Part shown: positions 1 to 13,854 of the stretch, piece after piece
Position numbering within the stretch: position 1 is the first letter of the stretch
Layout of the letters: each line of letters opens with the position of its first letter
Translations under genes and position numbers: made by a program
Notes under the pieces: generated by a model
Told to the model about the DNA's origin: nothing
What the model saw: only the letters and a program-made list of their open reading frames with translations
Database searches by the model: none
From: Trichoplax sp. H2
Taxonomy: Eukaryota > Placozoa > Uniplacotomia > Trichoplacea
Assembly: GCA_003344405.1 (NCBI GenBank)
Contig: NOWV01000009.1
Location: 868,001-932,000 of the forward strand
DNA length: 64,000 bases
Direction of reading: 5' to 3'

Positions 1-3000
1 GGACTTTTCCATAGGATTGAAATGTTACCTACCATTAAAGTATACGGTAATTAAGCAGGTAAACACGTAAAATAATCTCTGCTTCAGTTTTGCAATGGTT
101 CAACTTCAAACTTACTCTTCCTGTTCTGTTATCAGTATATTCCCGATATAAATATGTACTGAGGAAATATCCGGATTCACTGTTAAGTACTAATCGGAGC
201 CCAATTTGATCCGCATCTGGTGAAGATCTAATAAAGTAAATCGATAAGTTTAAGTGGGTTACGTTTCATACAGGTTTTTAACTCTAGAACGCATGTATAA
301 CCTTATCGTCATTTTGATTTCGGCTTGTAAGACTCTGAGACTTAATAATCTTTTGCCGTATCTAAGGACCATGCGGCGAACATTTTCTTCGATCTGTATT
401 ACAGAACACATACTTCGTAACGAATCTATCAATACAAATACTTATTATATTGCGATATATTCATCGCCTTACTTTCGTTGGATCCATAATGACAGTAGGC
501 ACAAAATTAAGGAATATATGATTGCAATCAGTGCCTCTATACTGTAATGAAAACGAAAGTTTCAGGAATTAAGAAATTACAAGTCAATTTTGGGATGTAT
601 AGTTGACTTGCCTCTGGGGATATTACAAGTACTTCCAAGGTATCTAAAGCTTCCAGCAAGTATCTTTCTCCTTCTTTTTCTAAGTATTCGTAAGATGCAT
701 CCTGAATTTTGAAACAATATGGTTTCAACGTCTGTAACAGTTAAGACTATACGTAATATAGAGTAATAAAATTGTTTGGTAATACCTTTGTTACAAAATC
801 GGAATGTCTAATGATCATCCGGATAAAAAATCGACGATCGGTAACAGATTCATTTGCCGACTTAATTTGAGATATTACAAACAGTCCTTTAGAAAATTTT
901 AGTAAAGTGTTATATACACTGAAATTTTTAAGTTTGAATGAACCTTTCTCCCTTTACCAAAATAGACATGCATGCGAGGATTATCTGTTGTTATATATGC
1001 TATATCAAAAGCTTGCATTCGACTAATTTCGAGTTGAAAAGCTAAGGCTGGTTCTAGGTGGCGGTAGATTGTATCTTCTTGAAACTGAAAATAGAATGAA
1101 TAGGCAACATATATTCTTATTTATGCGAATAAAAGTAAAAGAACATGTCAATAAAGATCTTACAATTGTATTGGCGCGATACGTGAAATACTTTGGAAAT
1201 CCACCCTATAAAATAGATCTCTTAAATTAAATTATTGATTTGTCAAAGCACGATTTCATTATAATCTGATGTTTTCGTCAACCTCTTCAATAATAAGAAT
1301 AGTAATTCGACGTATTCCATATTCGATAAGTTCACTTTTCTAAGAAATTAGAGGTATCAATTCAGTTGACTACATCATATCAAATAAAAGTTTAAATTTT
1401 TTTACAGAAACAGACCTTTGCATGTACAAATTTTTCTAACATAGTAGCCAAAGCATCGTCCTTATATGCATCAATCTTCAGGATAGCAACATTAATTATG
1501 TGGATTGGCTCGTCAGAGTAGAGATGCTTAAAGATATAGTTATGATTTGGTCACATAGGCTGGATATTAATAGATACGCGTACATACGTTGCTATGTATA
1601 TATTATGGAATAATGTTAAGTAAAGTTACAGAAGTTTGATTTTCCCACAAAGGTTCTAATCCTTTCCTAGCTTCAGATCGCATAGGACTGACGGGATCGA
1701 TGCGAAAACGACGAATTATTGCAGCAAAATTCCTGAAAAGATCGGAGAAGATCATTATCTGTAGCAAGTGATATTAATTTAAATATGATGCAATACGTAC
1801 TCCTCTAGATCCTTCAAGTCTTCGACTGCGGTCATAGCACCAATTCTTTCACAAGGCGGTAGAGAATCGTCTTTGGCTGCATAACTAGACAAGTCTTCAC
1901 TCAGGCTAGCTACCTGATGTCCAAATTAGTACCGTAAGCGTTAATACAACAAAAAATTAGGGTAAGTACAATAAAGTCCAAGTAATTACCCTCGTTATTG
2001 GTCTTGTCAACTGCTTCGTTCTCTTTATATTCATCGAAACCCGATGTGGGTGGCTGGACGGAAGAAGAAATCGAAATTCTACCAACCATTTATTACCACT
2101 GAGCTAATACGACGATATTATAAAGTATAGGTTAATGCTTCGTCAGTAACAATGATAATAAATAGCTAGAAATATAATTCATTGTAGAGTACTTTTTCAT
2201 GCTTTAAGCTTTTCAATTCATAGGCTTGGTACGATCGTCTTACATATACCTAAAGGATTACGCTATTAATACCAATCGTATCTGGATTTTGATTCCGATA
2301 TTGACAAACTATCAACTTTACACTACATCTACCAACTAAATTAAGAAATACTATGAATCATGTAAAATAAACATGTACTACTGCCTAACATACCTCAAGA
2401 GCAGCCATTTTTACTATATTGTTATCATGGTAAAAGAAACTCGGTAGAACATCAAATATTGACGTTTCCGATACTATAAGTTTCTAAGGAGAGATTTTCA
2501 ATTATTTAAATCAAAACTGAAGTTACTCAGAAACTTATATATGAATTAAAACCATACTTGCAGATTATCAGGGCAAAACTGATGCCCATGCATGTCAATG
2601 GCGGAAAGAAAAATCGATTCTACTTGGTTACGTCGTAATTGATACGAGGGCTGATGAGCAGCAATTAGTACCTAAAAGGAAAACTATTTAATACCACACC
2701 AAATCATCCCATTATTAGAAATCAGGTAATTATTTAAAAGGTAGTACTGTGAACAAACCTGTCTTGCTCTCAAAGCCACTTTAGCATTTTCTTGATTGTT
2801 AAGTTTGGTCAGTTCCGATAATACTGCAATAAGTTCATCAGTCAAACCAGTTTCATTAGAGGAAATATGATCCTAAGGAACAGCATTAGATATAACTTAT
2901 CAACGGGTAATAAGAATATATGATTAATCACATTACTTTAAGTATCAATCATATAGTTACTATTAGCATCACAGCGGCGGTATTTTTCATGGCAACTTGT

Positions 3001-6000
3001 GAGTGTGAAAGAATGCTGGTGACAACTAGAGATAGATTATCGCTGTATTTTTCGCGTAATGCAGCCACACATTTATCGTAATTGCCTATTTTTAAATTAT
3101 TAATAGTTTAACTTATATCGAAACAAGCTAAAGCCTCCCATATCAATAACATACCTTGATTAAAAATAGTTTCTACTTCAATATATTTCTTAAGCATAGA
3201 TATGACAACCGATTTCATGTGCCCTCTAGTACCATTTCGGTACCTTTGGAAAAATTGTATAATTTAGATTCCATGTATTCCTGCTAATCTAATATAATTA
3301 AAATTACCTTCTCACAAGCTGCAGTATTGTTTGTGTATTTAAAAAGAAAGAGTCTCGATCTACTCTTTTTGTGAGCGTACTTGCATGTGCGTCAATTATG
3401 TTTGCAATCTGCAATGAAAAGTTTTCATTATCACTATATAATAAAGGTTTGATGATACTAGAAAACAAACGGATAGAAATATCAGCAAATTAATACAGCT
3501 ATTGTACCTGCTGGCTTGGAAACTGACATAATACAGATGTGATATTACTAGAATAAATAGCAAGCTCCTTATTTATAGCGTTTTCAATGGAAGCAGGTAT
3601 GCGACCAGACATCGTATGCATGATCTCCTATATATCGATTAGATTCCGAAACGCTGTTAGTAAAACTTTTTACCAATTCAAAAACATGATACTTGGTACC
3701 TTTAGTTCAAGTAGTGGAAGAGCCGGGTCTCTGAGGCAAGAGACTAATGTTTCAATATTTTTTTCAAGCTTTACAATAGACAAAAGCGAAATTTAATTTT
3801 ATCAATAAGTAAGAATAAAATGATTTCGATATAATCAGAAATTGATAACCTGTACCTTCTTAATGAAATGTGATTTAGGTATACAATAGCCATCCATCAA
3901 GTTTAATAATAATTCCAGTGATGCCTTGAATATCTAGAAATAGTTAGGCAAATATTGAAATTTTAAGTATTACTAACACGAAATTCCGTTTAAAATTAAT
4001 AGCCTTACTTGATGAACTTGGGCCCCTTCTAGTCTTGAATATTGCTCATTTGTAAACTTTCCAGTAAAAAGTTGCGCCTAATGATATTTTAGAGTAGCGA
4101 TTTAGAATCTATCCGTAGGTGAAAACAAATCATCATTCGTACAAATAATCTAAGGGAATATACACCTTTTTAACAAGGTTTGGATCGTCAAGTTCTAGTG
4201 TTGCTAAAACACTCGCTGGTTCAAGAATGGCGCCAGGCCGTTTAACATAATGAATTCTTTAAAAAATTTCTTAGTCAATATAGCGTAATAATGAAAGATA
4301 ATATTTCGGGAAAAATTAATATTAGAACAGTCGATGTACTTACTTTCCAGATTCTGTAGAGATTAAGGACATTATCATTTTCATTACCTAAATTGTTTCT
4401 CGATGTTAGTAATACTAGAGGCGTGGTAGATTTATATTTAATCGAACTAAGAGTAAACACTAGCAAGGATTGGATGTAATGAGTAAGTCTTGCCTCAATT
4501 TCAGCATAAGGAATAGTTGGGTTAATTGCGCCACCGTCTTCAACTAAGAACTGTACCAACTTTCCTGCAGATGGGGACCTACATATTTGGATAATATAAT
4601 TATTTAGTACATAAGTAAGCCTAATATTGGCGATTCATTACGATACAATGTTAGCCAATTAACCCACCGTAGGATCGTTGGATCACTCTCTTTTTCGAAA
4701 ATACAAGTTTTACCGCCAATCACAACACGGTATCTGTAATTCGCACAAATGTCAGTTAAAAAATTTCTAAATAGCGAAATGATGACACAATATCAATTAT
4801 ATTGACATTTCTATATACTTATCGACTTCTTCTGTTATATATGTCGTGTAACTATTGCCTCTTAATGATATCAACAGCCCACTATCACTCAATCTGTGCA
4901 TTGCAGAAAATTTACGTAAATAACACTAATTTATCTAATAGTAAGCTTGTATTACTATAATAATAAAATTTATCAACAGCATACCGATGCACTTCGACTT
5001 CAATATATGAGCTATTCATAACGACAGCATAGAGTGACAAGCCTAATCGCGTAACCTTTCAGGTAATAATTTTATAGATTAGCAATAATATAGGAAGCTT
5101 TCATAAATCATAGTAATGGAGATACTTTACCTGCAGTTCGTATTTGATATGATCGTGAATGAGTTCGACATTAACTGTATTAGTCAGCAGGTTGACGGGC
5201 AAGACCTGCCCTCTGCAATAGAAAATTAATCCTTAATCTGACAATATTCATATCTTAGTGAATATAAACTACATCCCAGGAGAAAACAAAAATTATATTG
5301 AACCTTTCTAAAGATGCTCCGTAGGTGGAGTATCGCTTCTGAATATCATTGCTAGCAACATGAAGAGCTCCAGTAATAACGGCCAGCATAATGTCGGGTT
5401 TTTCCGCCTGAATAGTATGTAAAATTTCATAATGCGATATTTAATAGCATTTCGAATGTGACTAACCTTCACTTTCTTGGATATAAGCGCATCTAACCAG
5501 CTAGTACTAATTTCGTTATTACAAAAGTCATCAGTTTCCATCAATTTAATTAAGTACTCGACTGTAGTTCTAAAGTCCGCACGAATTGAAAGTTTCTGGA
5601 GAGCAACAACCATGTTCCTGTTTCATCAGTTTACAGATTTAAGTAGTAATAAAGTATGTTCAACCATATAACTAATAATTTTATATGATGACTAGTGTAC
5701 CCGAACGTATATGAAAACGCCCGCAAAAAAGGCACCGTACATTATTTCTATTGATAGAGCTATAGATACATACCTTCTTGCATCTTCTCTATTTTCACCC
5801 CAGGCGAAGCAGTGGCCGAATTGGGAGTCCGCAAATTCATGGATCGATCCTGACGCAATGACACTAAAGTAACCCCACACATTATTACTACTCCGGAAAT
5901 TTAACTCGTGAATCATTCCCCCACTAGGCTTGAAATTCTAAGATTTTACATTTAAAGCATCAAATTGCGTATATCTGTAAGCCAAGATAATAATCTAATC

Positions 6001-9000
6001 ACGCGACTATAAATATAATAGATGATATTTATACCTCATCTGGATTTTCCGCTGTGATACGTGCGGCAATGACATGCCCTTTCGGAGGAAGTCGCTTATC
6101 GATGCTGTTAAGTAAATGATAACGGCAAAGTTAAATAAACTAGTGGTGCAATGGTGCATTCCTATAACAATAAATACATCCAACTGAAATCTTTGCAATA
6201 AAGGTTTACTTTGAAAAATCAATAGGGGTATCTTCTAAAGGATTTTCTCCGTAAAAATTCCTTATGCTACTAATTCGATGTAATGGTATACCCATAGCGA
6301 TTTGTAACTGGGCAGCTGGTAAATTTATATCTGTTACCATTTCTGTGCATGGATGTTCTACCTATTCATTGATATCATATACAAAATGCACATACGTATT
6401 TTCCCATGAATTAAATAATTTCCTATTGCTCCTTAACAATCATAATACCTGTAAACGAGGGTTCAGTTCCAAAAAATAAAATCCATCTTCTTCGGTGTAT
6501 AAATACTCAACAGTTCCCGCACTTACATACCGTACCATTCTTGCTAAGGTTACAGCAGCCTATGTTGACGGTGAATCAGAAAGAACTATTTAGCATTGTA
6601 GTAAATCTTTATACGATGTAACGTATGTGCAGTTATCAAAGTACCTTTTCCATTTGTCTAAAGACTTCAGGAAGGGCAATAGCCGCTGGTGCTTCTTCGA
6701 TAATTTTCTGATGTCGCCTTTGAACCGAACAATCACGACCATACAAAGAGATAGCCTGACCATATTGATCAGCTAAGATTTGCACTTCCAAATGACGAGC
6801 GCTGTTGTAATTAATATTAAAAACTTATATGTAAAAGACAGATTTATTTTTTATATGTTACAGTCTGCAATCCTACCATTTAGCCAGCTTCATAATAAAA
6901 ATTGGCGAACCAGGAACCTCAGATTGAACCTAGATGCAATTAGTTTAAAAAATTTGGCACCTTTCAGGACAAATTACGAGTATAGCACTTCATTTATTAT
7001 ATATGTGGATTAGCACAAACCTGTCTGAAAAGTGTCGGAAAATCTTTCTCGCTTTCCACTTTTCGGATACCTTTACCACCCCCGCCTTCAGATGCTTTAA
7101 TCATTACAGGATAGCCTATCTTGTTGGCAGAATTAACACCTTCATCCACCGTAGTAACGCAACCCTTCTTATATACTTCATCTGTAACTTCCGCTACTTT
7201 TCCTTTTGCGACATCTTCTTCTACCCAATCAATTTTGAGCTCTAAATTTGATTATAGAATATTATTTTCGTGTAAAAACAGCCATGGATCATTGATACTG
7301 TGTAGCGTATTACTGTACCTGAGCCACTCCATGGCATTGTAGGCACTCCGGCAGTTTGAGCAACAATCGACGATGCGATCTTATCTCCGAGTGCCCACAT
7401 AGCATGTTCGGGTGGTCCTACAAAGGTTTTGCATTCATTATACGATCTTTTTATCATAACTACATTAATGCTAAATACGAATACAGCATAACCTGTACAG
7501 TTTCCCATCTCTATTGCCTGATACTTAATACGTTACCTATAAAAGCTATATCGTTCTTATGTAATAATTCAGGCAATCTAGGATTTTCAGAAGCGTGTCC
7601 CCATCCTGCCCAAACGGCCTGGATTATCAAAAGGATTCAATATTACTTACACTACATAACATAAATACTGTAATTAAGAATTACGGTTAAAAAATTTTGG
7701 GTGTCAATTTCTTTTATTGCTACTTTCGTCAGTACAGAACTTAATACAATTTTAAGCAGTGCGTATCTTTTATACTGCATATAGTATTTTAATTTAGATC
7801 TTACTTGAGACTTGGTCCTCTTGGCAATTTCTACAATCAGATCAACATTAGCGTAATTGTGATTATTAGTTCCTCCAGGTACCATGACGTAATGATCGGC
7901 CATTTTGATATATTCAGCATTAGCCTTATCGTAAGAATGTAATATAACTGCCTTAATCCACTGAATTATTACACAGATCAAATCGAGCTGATATAAAAAT
8001 ATCGGTAAGATGAATGCGTTGTAATGGTCAGATAGTTAATAAAAGTTTACAAAATTTTGTACTCTGTTGATAGCCCATCAACAAACATTACGTAGTAGAT
8101 TCCAAGACGATTAATTATAACTAGGGCGCAACTTATGTAACTATCTGGTAAACTTATTGGTATATAAATATCTTCAATAACAATCAAATAATATCCCACT
8201 CAATTTCGGAATGGCAACTTGCCGATGGCCGAGATCCAGCACAATATCACGAAAATTAATTATTCGATCGACATGATTACAGTATGACCTTATTGCCAGA
8301 TAGTATGGTACTAGTTGTTAGACAACAGCGAGAGTATTTAATTAATTAATCAAAGAATGGCAAACGAGTTAACTATACAATACAGAATTCATAACTCCAA
8401 AATATTATGTAATTTATCGATATTTAGAATATACTACCAGTAACATACAGAAAGGCTATTGTGAATAGGTGACACATGCCTGTACCTTAAGATCATCTGG
8501 AGTTACCATGGAACAAAATTTGATGGCCCTTTCGTTGCCAAACATTTCGTAGGACCACCGACGAACGGATGTCATGCATTTTACGGCTGCGATACCATTA
8601 TTTGATATTAGCACCTGTAGTGCAATAGTTGATGAGATACATTTTGTAGACAGGGAGAATAAATACTTTTTATTAATGTATCAATCAGCCTAACAGTAAC
8701 AGCACTGCAATGCAGCATATTCTTCACATTAAATTATACTGTCACTATCATGATATCGTACAAATTTGTTGCACATATTTATTCAAACGCGCATGTAATA
8801 CGACATTACGGTATACATAAGTATACGTATACTGTAGTACTGTAGTATAAGTATTCTAAATTAAAATACGAAATCACAGCAGAAAGCTTACCTTTTCAAT
8901 AGCTCTGGTGCCACCAAAACGTCGTACAAATTCTTCAGGTGTAGTAATCTACAAATAAAAAAGTCATTGATTAATTATAACTGAGTTGCATTTATATTAT

Positions 9001-12000
9001 ACGACAGCGTATATTGTATGCTTCATGAACATCTCTCAAATGTATGAGCCCATAACAAATGACAATCAAACGCCGTGCCTTGCAGATTGTGATCAAATTT
9101 GAACGGTTTTTGTAATTCATCATCTACGTGAGGTAATCCAGGTACACTTTATTTTGAGATGGTCGTCGTAGCATAGTATAGTACAGTCTGTACTATCGTG
9201 GTCACTACGCATTCAATTTACTTGACGCAGTGAAGATGAATGGTGAAAATTTAATTTTTACGTTTGCTATCGCTAGTTTACAGCAGTAGACTTTATTTTG
9301 CAGGGTTAGTTTACGAGGCAGCTCAAGTTCGATTCATCGATTAGATCATACTGGCCCATAATTTATTCCGTGACAGTAAGGTAACCAGTCCCTGTCTTAC
9401 GTTGGCCAATATGATACAGTACAGTACAGTACGTACACTATACAGCACAGTATGTACAGTATGTACAATACTGTACTGTACTGTACACTGTACAGTAGAC
9501 CACCATTTTATACCTACTAGTGACTAATGGTTTGTCTCAGAAATTTCAAAGAAACAAAGTAACTCAATAATGTAGTAAAAATAAAAAAAATCATCAAGCG
9601 CCACTTGCTCAAGGTTGTAGTGAACTGTATTTGTGAAATTTTAGCCAAGTTCAAAGTAAATACCTTAAAAATTAAAGACCCAATTAAGGGCTACACTATG
9701 GCTGAACAGTTTTCAACCAGGCCATGATAAGGCTCACCGCGCCCATGAAATACAGTACAGTACAGTACTGTAGACTGTAGAGGTCTTCTTACCGTACTGT
9801 ACTGTACAGTATAGTACAGTATATTGTACTGTACAGCATACTGTACTGTATTGTCACACTGATACCGTACTGTACTGTACTGTAAGTCATACGAGCCATG
9901 TTGCAACATTCGAAATTATCAGCTGATAAATAATAATTATTATTATTATTGTAAAGGTGCAGTACTGTACAATACAGTACATGTATAATGATATCTAAAA
10001 GATTAAATTAAGACTTGCTTGACTACAGTATAACAATTCAAATGTGATAAAAGTATACCATTGTAAGGATCTACTGTACATTACTAGATTCACTATACAG
10101 TATAATCTACTCTGTATCATCCTTTTCATCGTCCACCGACTGTGAACCGCCGCTACCGCGCAGTATAAAATTAAAAAATTTATCTATGTAAAGCTATTGT
10201 TGGGTGTTCAGGTCCCTGGTTCACTATACTGTACGTCATAAAACTACTAATAGTAGTGTTATACTGTAAATAGTTAGTTCATGTTATTATTTTATACCAA
10301 TTTATATTCCGTCCATGCGCCTCACTTGGTTTAAGAGAGCAACGTTAGAAGGCTAGGGTATTACTGCGCCAGCGTAATAAATCGTATGATTATATTATAT
10401 TAATTATAATATTATTATTTTTTTACAGTTAATTCTATTTTATTTATTTTCCTCTAGTGTACAGTACAGTACAGTACAGTACAGTATTGAGTACTGTACG
10501 TACAGTATTTTTTCTTTATTTATTTTACTGTAATGTGTATTTTATTTTTATTTTATTATTTCGAGGACCTGGCATGGCCTGGCATAAGACAAAGAAACGG
10601 TTCAGAGTTCAGAGTTCTCCATTACTGTACTGTACTGTACACTGTACACTGTACAGTACAGTGCGTACAGTGTACAGTACTGCACAAAAGTCTACAGTTA
10701 CTGTACTGTACAGTACAGTACAGTACTGTACAGTACATTCATAGAGGGTACTGTGCTGTAGTGGTATTTACTGTACTGTTGTTAAATTATTTTATTGAAC
10801 GTCATCGTTCAAAAAATTTTTAATGTATTTTTTACTGAGGTGGAGGACCAGCATACAGTTGAACGTGCAGAGGTCCATGCTGCAATAAAATATTCAAATT
10901 CATACCGTATACCCTACTGTAGACCATATTACAGTACTCGTACTGTAGCACAGGAGTTTTCTGTGCTCTGCACACATTAGTGGTATTCCATCATTGCAAT
11001 GCAACATCGTGATGAAAGGCAATTATTTCTCGAGTAGTCCCTGGCGATGTGTGATAATATATTTATACAGTATATATATATATTTATATCAATCATGAAT
11101 CAGTGCGCTATACTTTGAAAACACGGCCTCTGCACAGTACAGTACTGTAGTGTGGCCGAGTGGCAACGTTTATATAAGGCTAATGCATAAAGGGAGAGAA
11201 CTCTCACTATATTGTCATGGGCTAAAAGGCCTCAAAAATTTTCATACAAAGGCGATTTTACTGCAACATAAAATTCGAAATATGACGCAATCGGGCATTA
11301 ATATCTATCTACCATCTTTCGCAATCTTCAATTTCAAATGTCCTGTAGTCGTAATATCGGGGTTATTTATACCGTACACAAAAGCATATCGTACTGTATC
11401 ATGTATTATCGTATTGTCCCTTCATTACGGTACAGTACGTGATATGTCGTAGTCATCTATACAGTAACTTACAAATTAAGACAAAAAACTTCACTGAGAA
11501 GAACTGCATATGCTGCGTATGATTTATCAATCGTTTCATATATAAAATTGAAACAGTAGCGTTATTATTTTTAGACATAGCATAGATGCAATGAAATATC
11601 ATTCAGTTAAATCGTGTATACGCTGAACGATAGGTAGAAATTGTAGATGCAGTATACAGTACGGTGGCTCAGGCGTATAAAATCAAAAGATGTAACATGT
11701 ACTGTAATGTAAAGTGATATAACGATTGTACTCGAATAAATCAGCCCGATGATGTCGTTGCTTAATAATGTAACTGTACATATATACAGTATACTCGTAT
11801 ACAGAACACAAATTAAGTACGGTGATATATTGTTATAAATCCATCTACGCGGAGAACTACAGATCTACAGCTGTAATGATGGAGAGCTACTTTTCCGATG
11901 AATCTTACTGTAATATTCTTTTTGTGAACTGTTAAGAGGATTTTAAAAAAACTAACTATTAAATACAATGTTGACTTAAATGGCTTACCGTAGAGTTAGC

Positions 12001-12207
12001 TAAGCTGTCTTTAGATGAGCTTTTTCGGACCAAACGAAAACTAGCTGAAGTCGGCATAGTAGGCTTTGGCTTGTTGACCGGACTATTCTTTGGAGAAGTC
12101 TCCTGATGACCATTTACTTGTGGCGCTGAGAAGGATAGAACATTATCATCAGCATCTGAATCAATCGAGACTGATCTTTTCAATTGGCGTTCGCTACTCG
12201 CGCTCAT
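1..12207 (-). CDS. ACACA: Acetyl-CoA carboxylase (ACC1/ACC2 orthologue), multi-exon, 3' part outside window
   Basis: Biotin-dependent cytosolic enzyme making malonyl-CoA from acetyl-CoA, the committed step of fatty acid synthesis. The start exon (11989-12207, MSASSERQ) encodes a Ser-rich regulatory tail. Next come a short exon near 8892-8949 (EEFVRRFGG) and the biotin carboxylase domain from about 8627 to 5310. Visible there are [42 protein letters not shown], the ATP-grasp loop [10 protein letters not shown] near 7050-7110, [11 protein letters not shown] and [17 protein letters not shown]. The biotin carrier region is at about 4344-4565, with VMKM (biotinyl-Lys) on exon 4344-4387. The ACC central region fills about 30-4250, for example HYVKRPGA near 4220, [14 protein letters not shown] near 660 and RRMVLRYG near 370. 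The first 28 bases are a partial exon, so the carboxyltransferase domain lies beyond the left edge. About 25 exons. One gene is seen, so ACC1 versus ACC2 cannot be assigned. Identity is very secure; small exon borders are approximate. Confidence 0.93.
9411..9498. repeat. CAGTA/TACTG pentamer array
   Basis: Runs of CAGTA change to TACTG (its reverse complement) around GTAC palindromes, with a few variant units such as CAGTATGTA. The array lies in the first intron of the carboxylase gene. Confidence 0.85.
9748..9985. repeat. CAGTA/TACTG pentamer array
   Basis: Several blocks of three to five pentamers in alternating orientation, separated by short unique sequence, in ACC intron 1. The minus-strand ORF at 9691-9909 is produced by this array and is not a gene. 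Confidence 0.82.
10457..10740. repeat. CAGTA/TACTG pentamer array, two blocks
   Basis: Blocks at about 10457-10510 and 10622-10740, with CAGTA runs followed by inverted TACTG runs, can fold into hairpins. The overlapping plus-strand ORFs (10457-10823) encode the periodic peptide [10 protein letters not shown] and are artefacts. Confidence 0.85.
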
Positions 12208-12639
12208 TAATATTTCGTCTCAGCAATATCTGATTTCAAAAACTATTCGAAATTAATGGAAACATTTAATGGGATTAATATGACAAAAAATTTAATTTAT
12301 TACATACAGTGAAGTAGCGTGCTCGTCTTGCTAAAAATTACTGTGTTGATAGACACAACCAATGTGTGTATTTACTTACTGTACTTATGCTAAGATGATA
12401 AGATTAAAAACTCATATTTCTTGCTAAGATATTCAAGTACTAAGAATAAAGTAAAATCAACGAAATAATGGGTTACCGAATGTGCTTGTAAGTGCATAAA
12501 TTGCTTGTCATTTACCACAAAAAGGTAAAACAGTTGCGAACTGTTGACAGTGCCAGTGCTGACTGTGAGTTGCAATCTGCAAGCGTGCAAACGTGCAAAT
12601 ATGCAAACGTGCAAATCTGCAATCTGTGCCCTGCCCTGT

Positions 12640-12745
12640 ACAGTACAGTACAGTCGTTAGTCAAGGCTGTACACAGTGTACAGTGTTTAGTACTGTGACT
12701 GTACAAAATCATCTGACCAGATACTGTACTGTACTGTACAGTATG
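12640..12745. repeat. CAGTA/TACTG pentamer array upstream of ACC
   Basis: The array lies about 430 bases upstream of the ACC start codon. It has a CAGTA block, a spacer and an inverted TACTG block. Confidence 0.83.
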
Positions 12746-13252
12746 AACTAAACAACTGTATAACCGTTTCAGACTATTAATAATTAATTTAAACATTAAA
12801 ATAAAAAATCTTTATTTACAGTTAAACTAGCTAGCGGCCAATGAGCTAAGCCTGGCCCTGTTTAATTAAAGATATTTTTTCTTGTTGAGGCTGAGGGTCT
12901 AACCTCAGGTAGAAAGAATAATCCAGAAGCAGTACAGTACAGCAGTGTACGCGTACATAAATTAGCGAAATGCCGTCCCTGAAGCCTGAATGTCCTTGTC
13001 ACATAAAAATAAATAAAGGAATAAATAAAAAAAATTTTCAATAGATTATAGTACAAGGCCGCATGCAAGATCATGCCAGATGCAATGTGCTGCACAAAGG
13101 CAAGGACTACTACGCTTGAAGTATCGAAACGTTAATAACTAGAGGAAGAAGCCTTTCTTCTTCTAGTAGTCCATGACGACATACGTTATGTGACTCACCT
13201 AAAAAAAAATTTATTTACGGTTAATAATATTCTTAATTAATATGCTCACATG

Positions 13253-13375
13253 TACAATACTGTATACTGTACAGTGTACAGTACCTTGGTCAGTGTGGTG
13301 TGGTGACTGTGAACTCCCCACACGGTACTGTACTGTATGTACTGTACTGTACGTATAATAACAGCACGTACAGTA
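13253..13375. repeat. CAGTA/TACTG pentamer array
   Basis: Mixed-orientation units, including TGTACAGTGTACAGTA variants, about 1 kb upstream of the ACC start. The minus-strand ORF at 13211-13468 is derived from it. Confidence 0.8.
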
Positions 13376-13854
13376 TGTACACATGTTAAATGTTTGTCTA
13401 CATATCACGTGAAGCATCAAATGCTGATTCGAATGGTATAAGAATAAATTCTGTAAATCACTGAACAAAAAAATTATTAAAAATATTCTTTATGAAGTTC
13501 AGTACACTGTAATTTTGTATTTCGGTCATATTAGAAAATGACTGACCTAAAGTACGCTATTAGAAACTTGTTACCTGAAACTATCGCTGAAGTACCAGCA
13601 GTAATGATAATTAATTATAACACGTAGTCATTATAGTGGAATAACCGTAGCTGTATAAAGTTTTTAAATATATTATATAGTATGGATAATATGCTAGACC
13701 ACACTAGTTTTACAAAGTTGCAGTGCAGATATCGTTATGTTCTCTATCGCGACCCTAGGTCAATCATGCAATACTCGGTTAGACACTGCAAAGTAGCCTG
13801 ATGCGTGGAGTCCACTTCTTTATTCGTATTGTCATTTTGCAATCATACATAACA

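Larger units (their letters stand above)
8950..11988. other. ACC first intron, rich in pentamer arrays
   Basis: This intron of about 3 kb separates the regulatory-tail exon of the carboxylase from the biotin carboxylase exons. It contains three CAGTA/TACTG array clusters (about 9411-9498, 9748-9985 and 10457-10740) plus scattered single TACTGTA units. No second gene is supported. The ORF at 11150-11452 resembles nothing I know and has no splice context. Confidence 0.6.

Noticed and set aside
254-547. Plus-strand ORF at the left edge
   Set aside because: It is the antisense shadow of ACC exons; the minus strand reads RRMVLRYG and neighbouring conserved ACC sequence.
3587-3796. Plus-strand ORF
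   Set aside because: Antisense to ACC central-region exons, with no similarity of its own.
9691-10823. ORFs rich in [10 protein letters not shown] and similar peptides as genes
   Set aside because: They are produced by the pentamer, which has no stop in any frame; the same peptides appear on both strands and in unrelated places.
11150-11235. tRNA-like start GTGGCCGAGTGGCAACG
   Set aside because: Resembles the D-arm region of a Leu/Ser tRNA, but no anticodon stem or T-arm (GGTTCGAATCC-like) follows and no acceptor pairing is visible.
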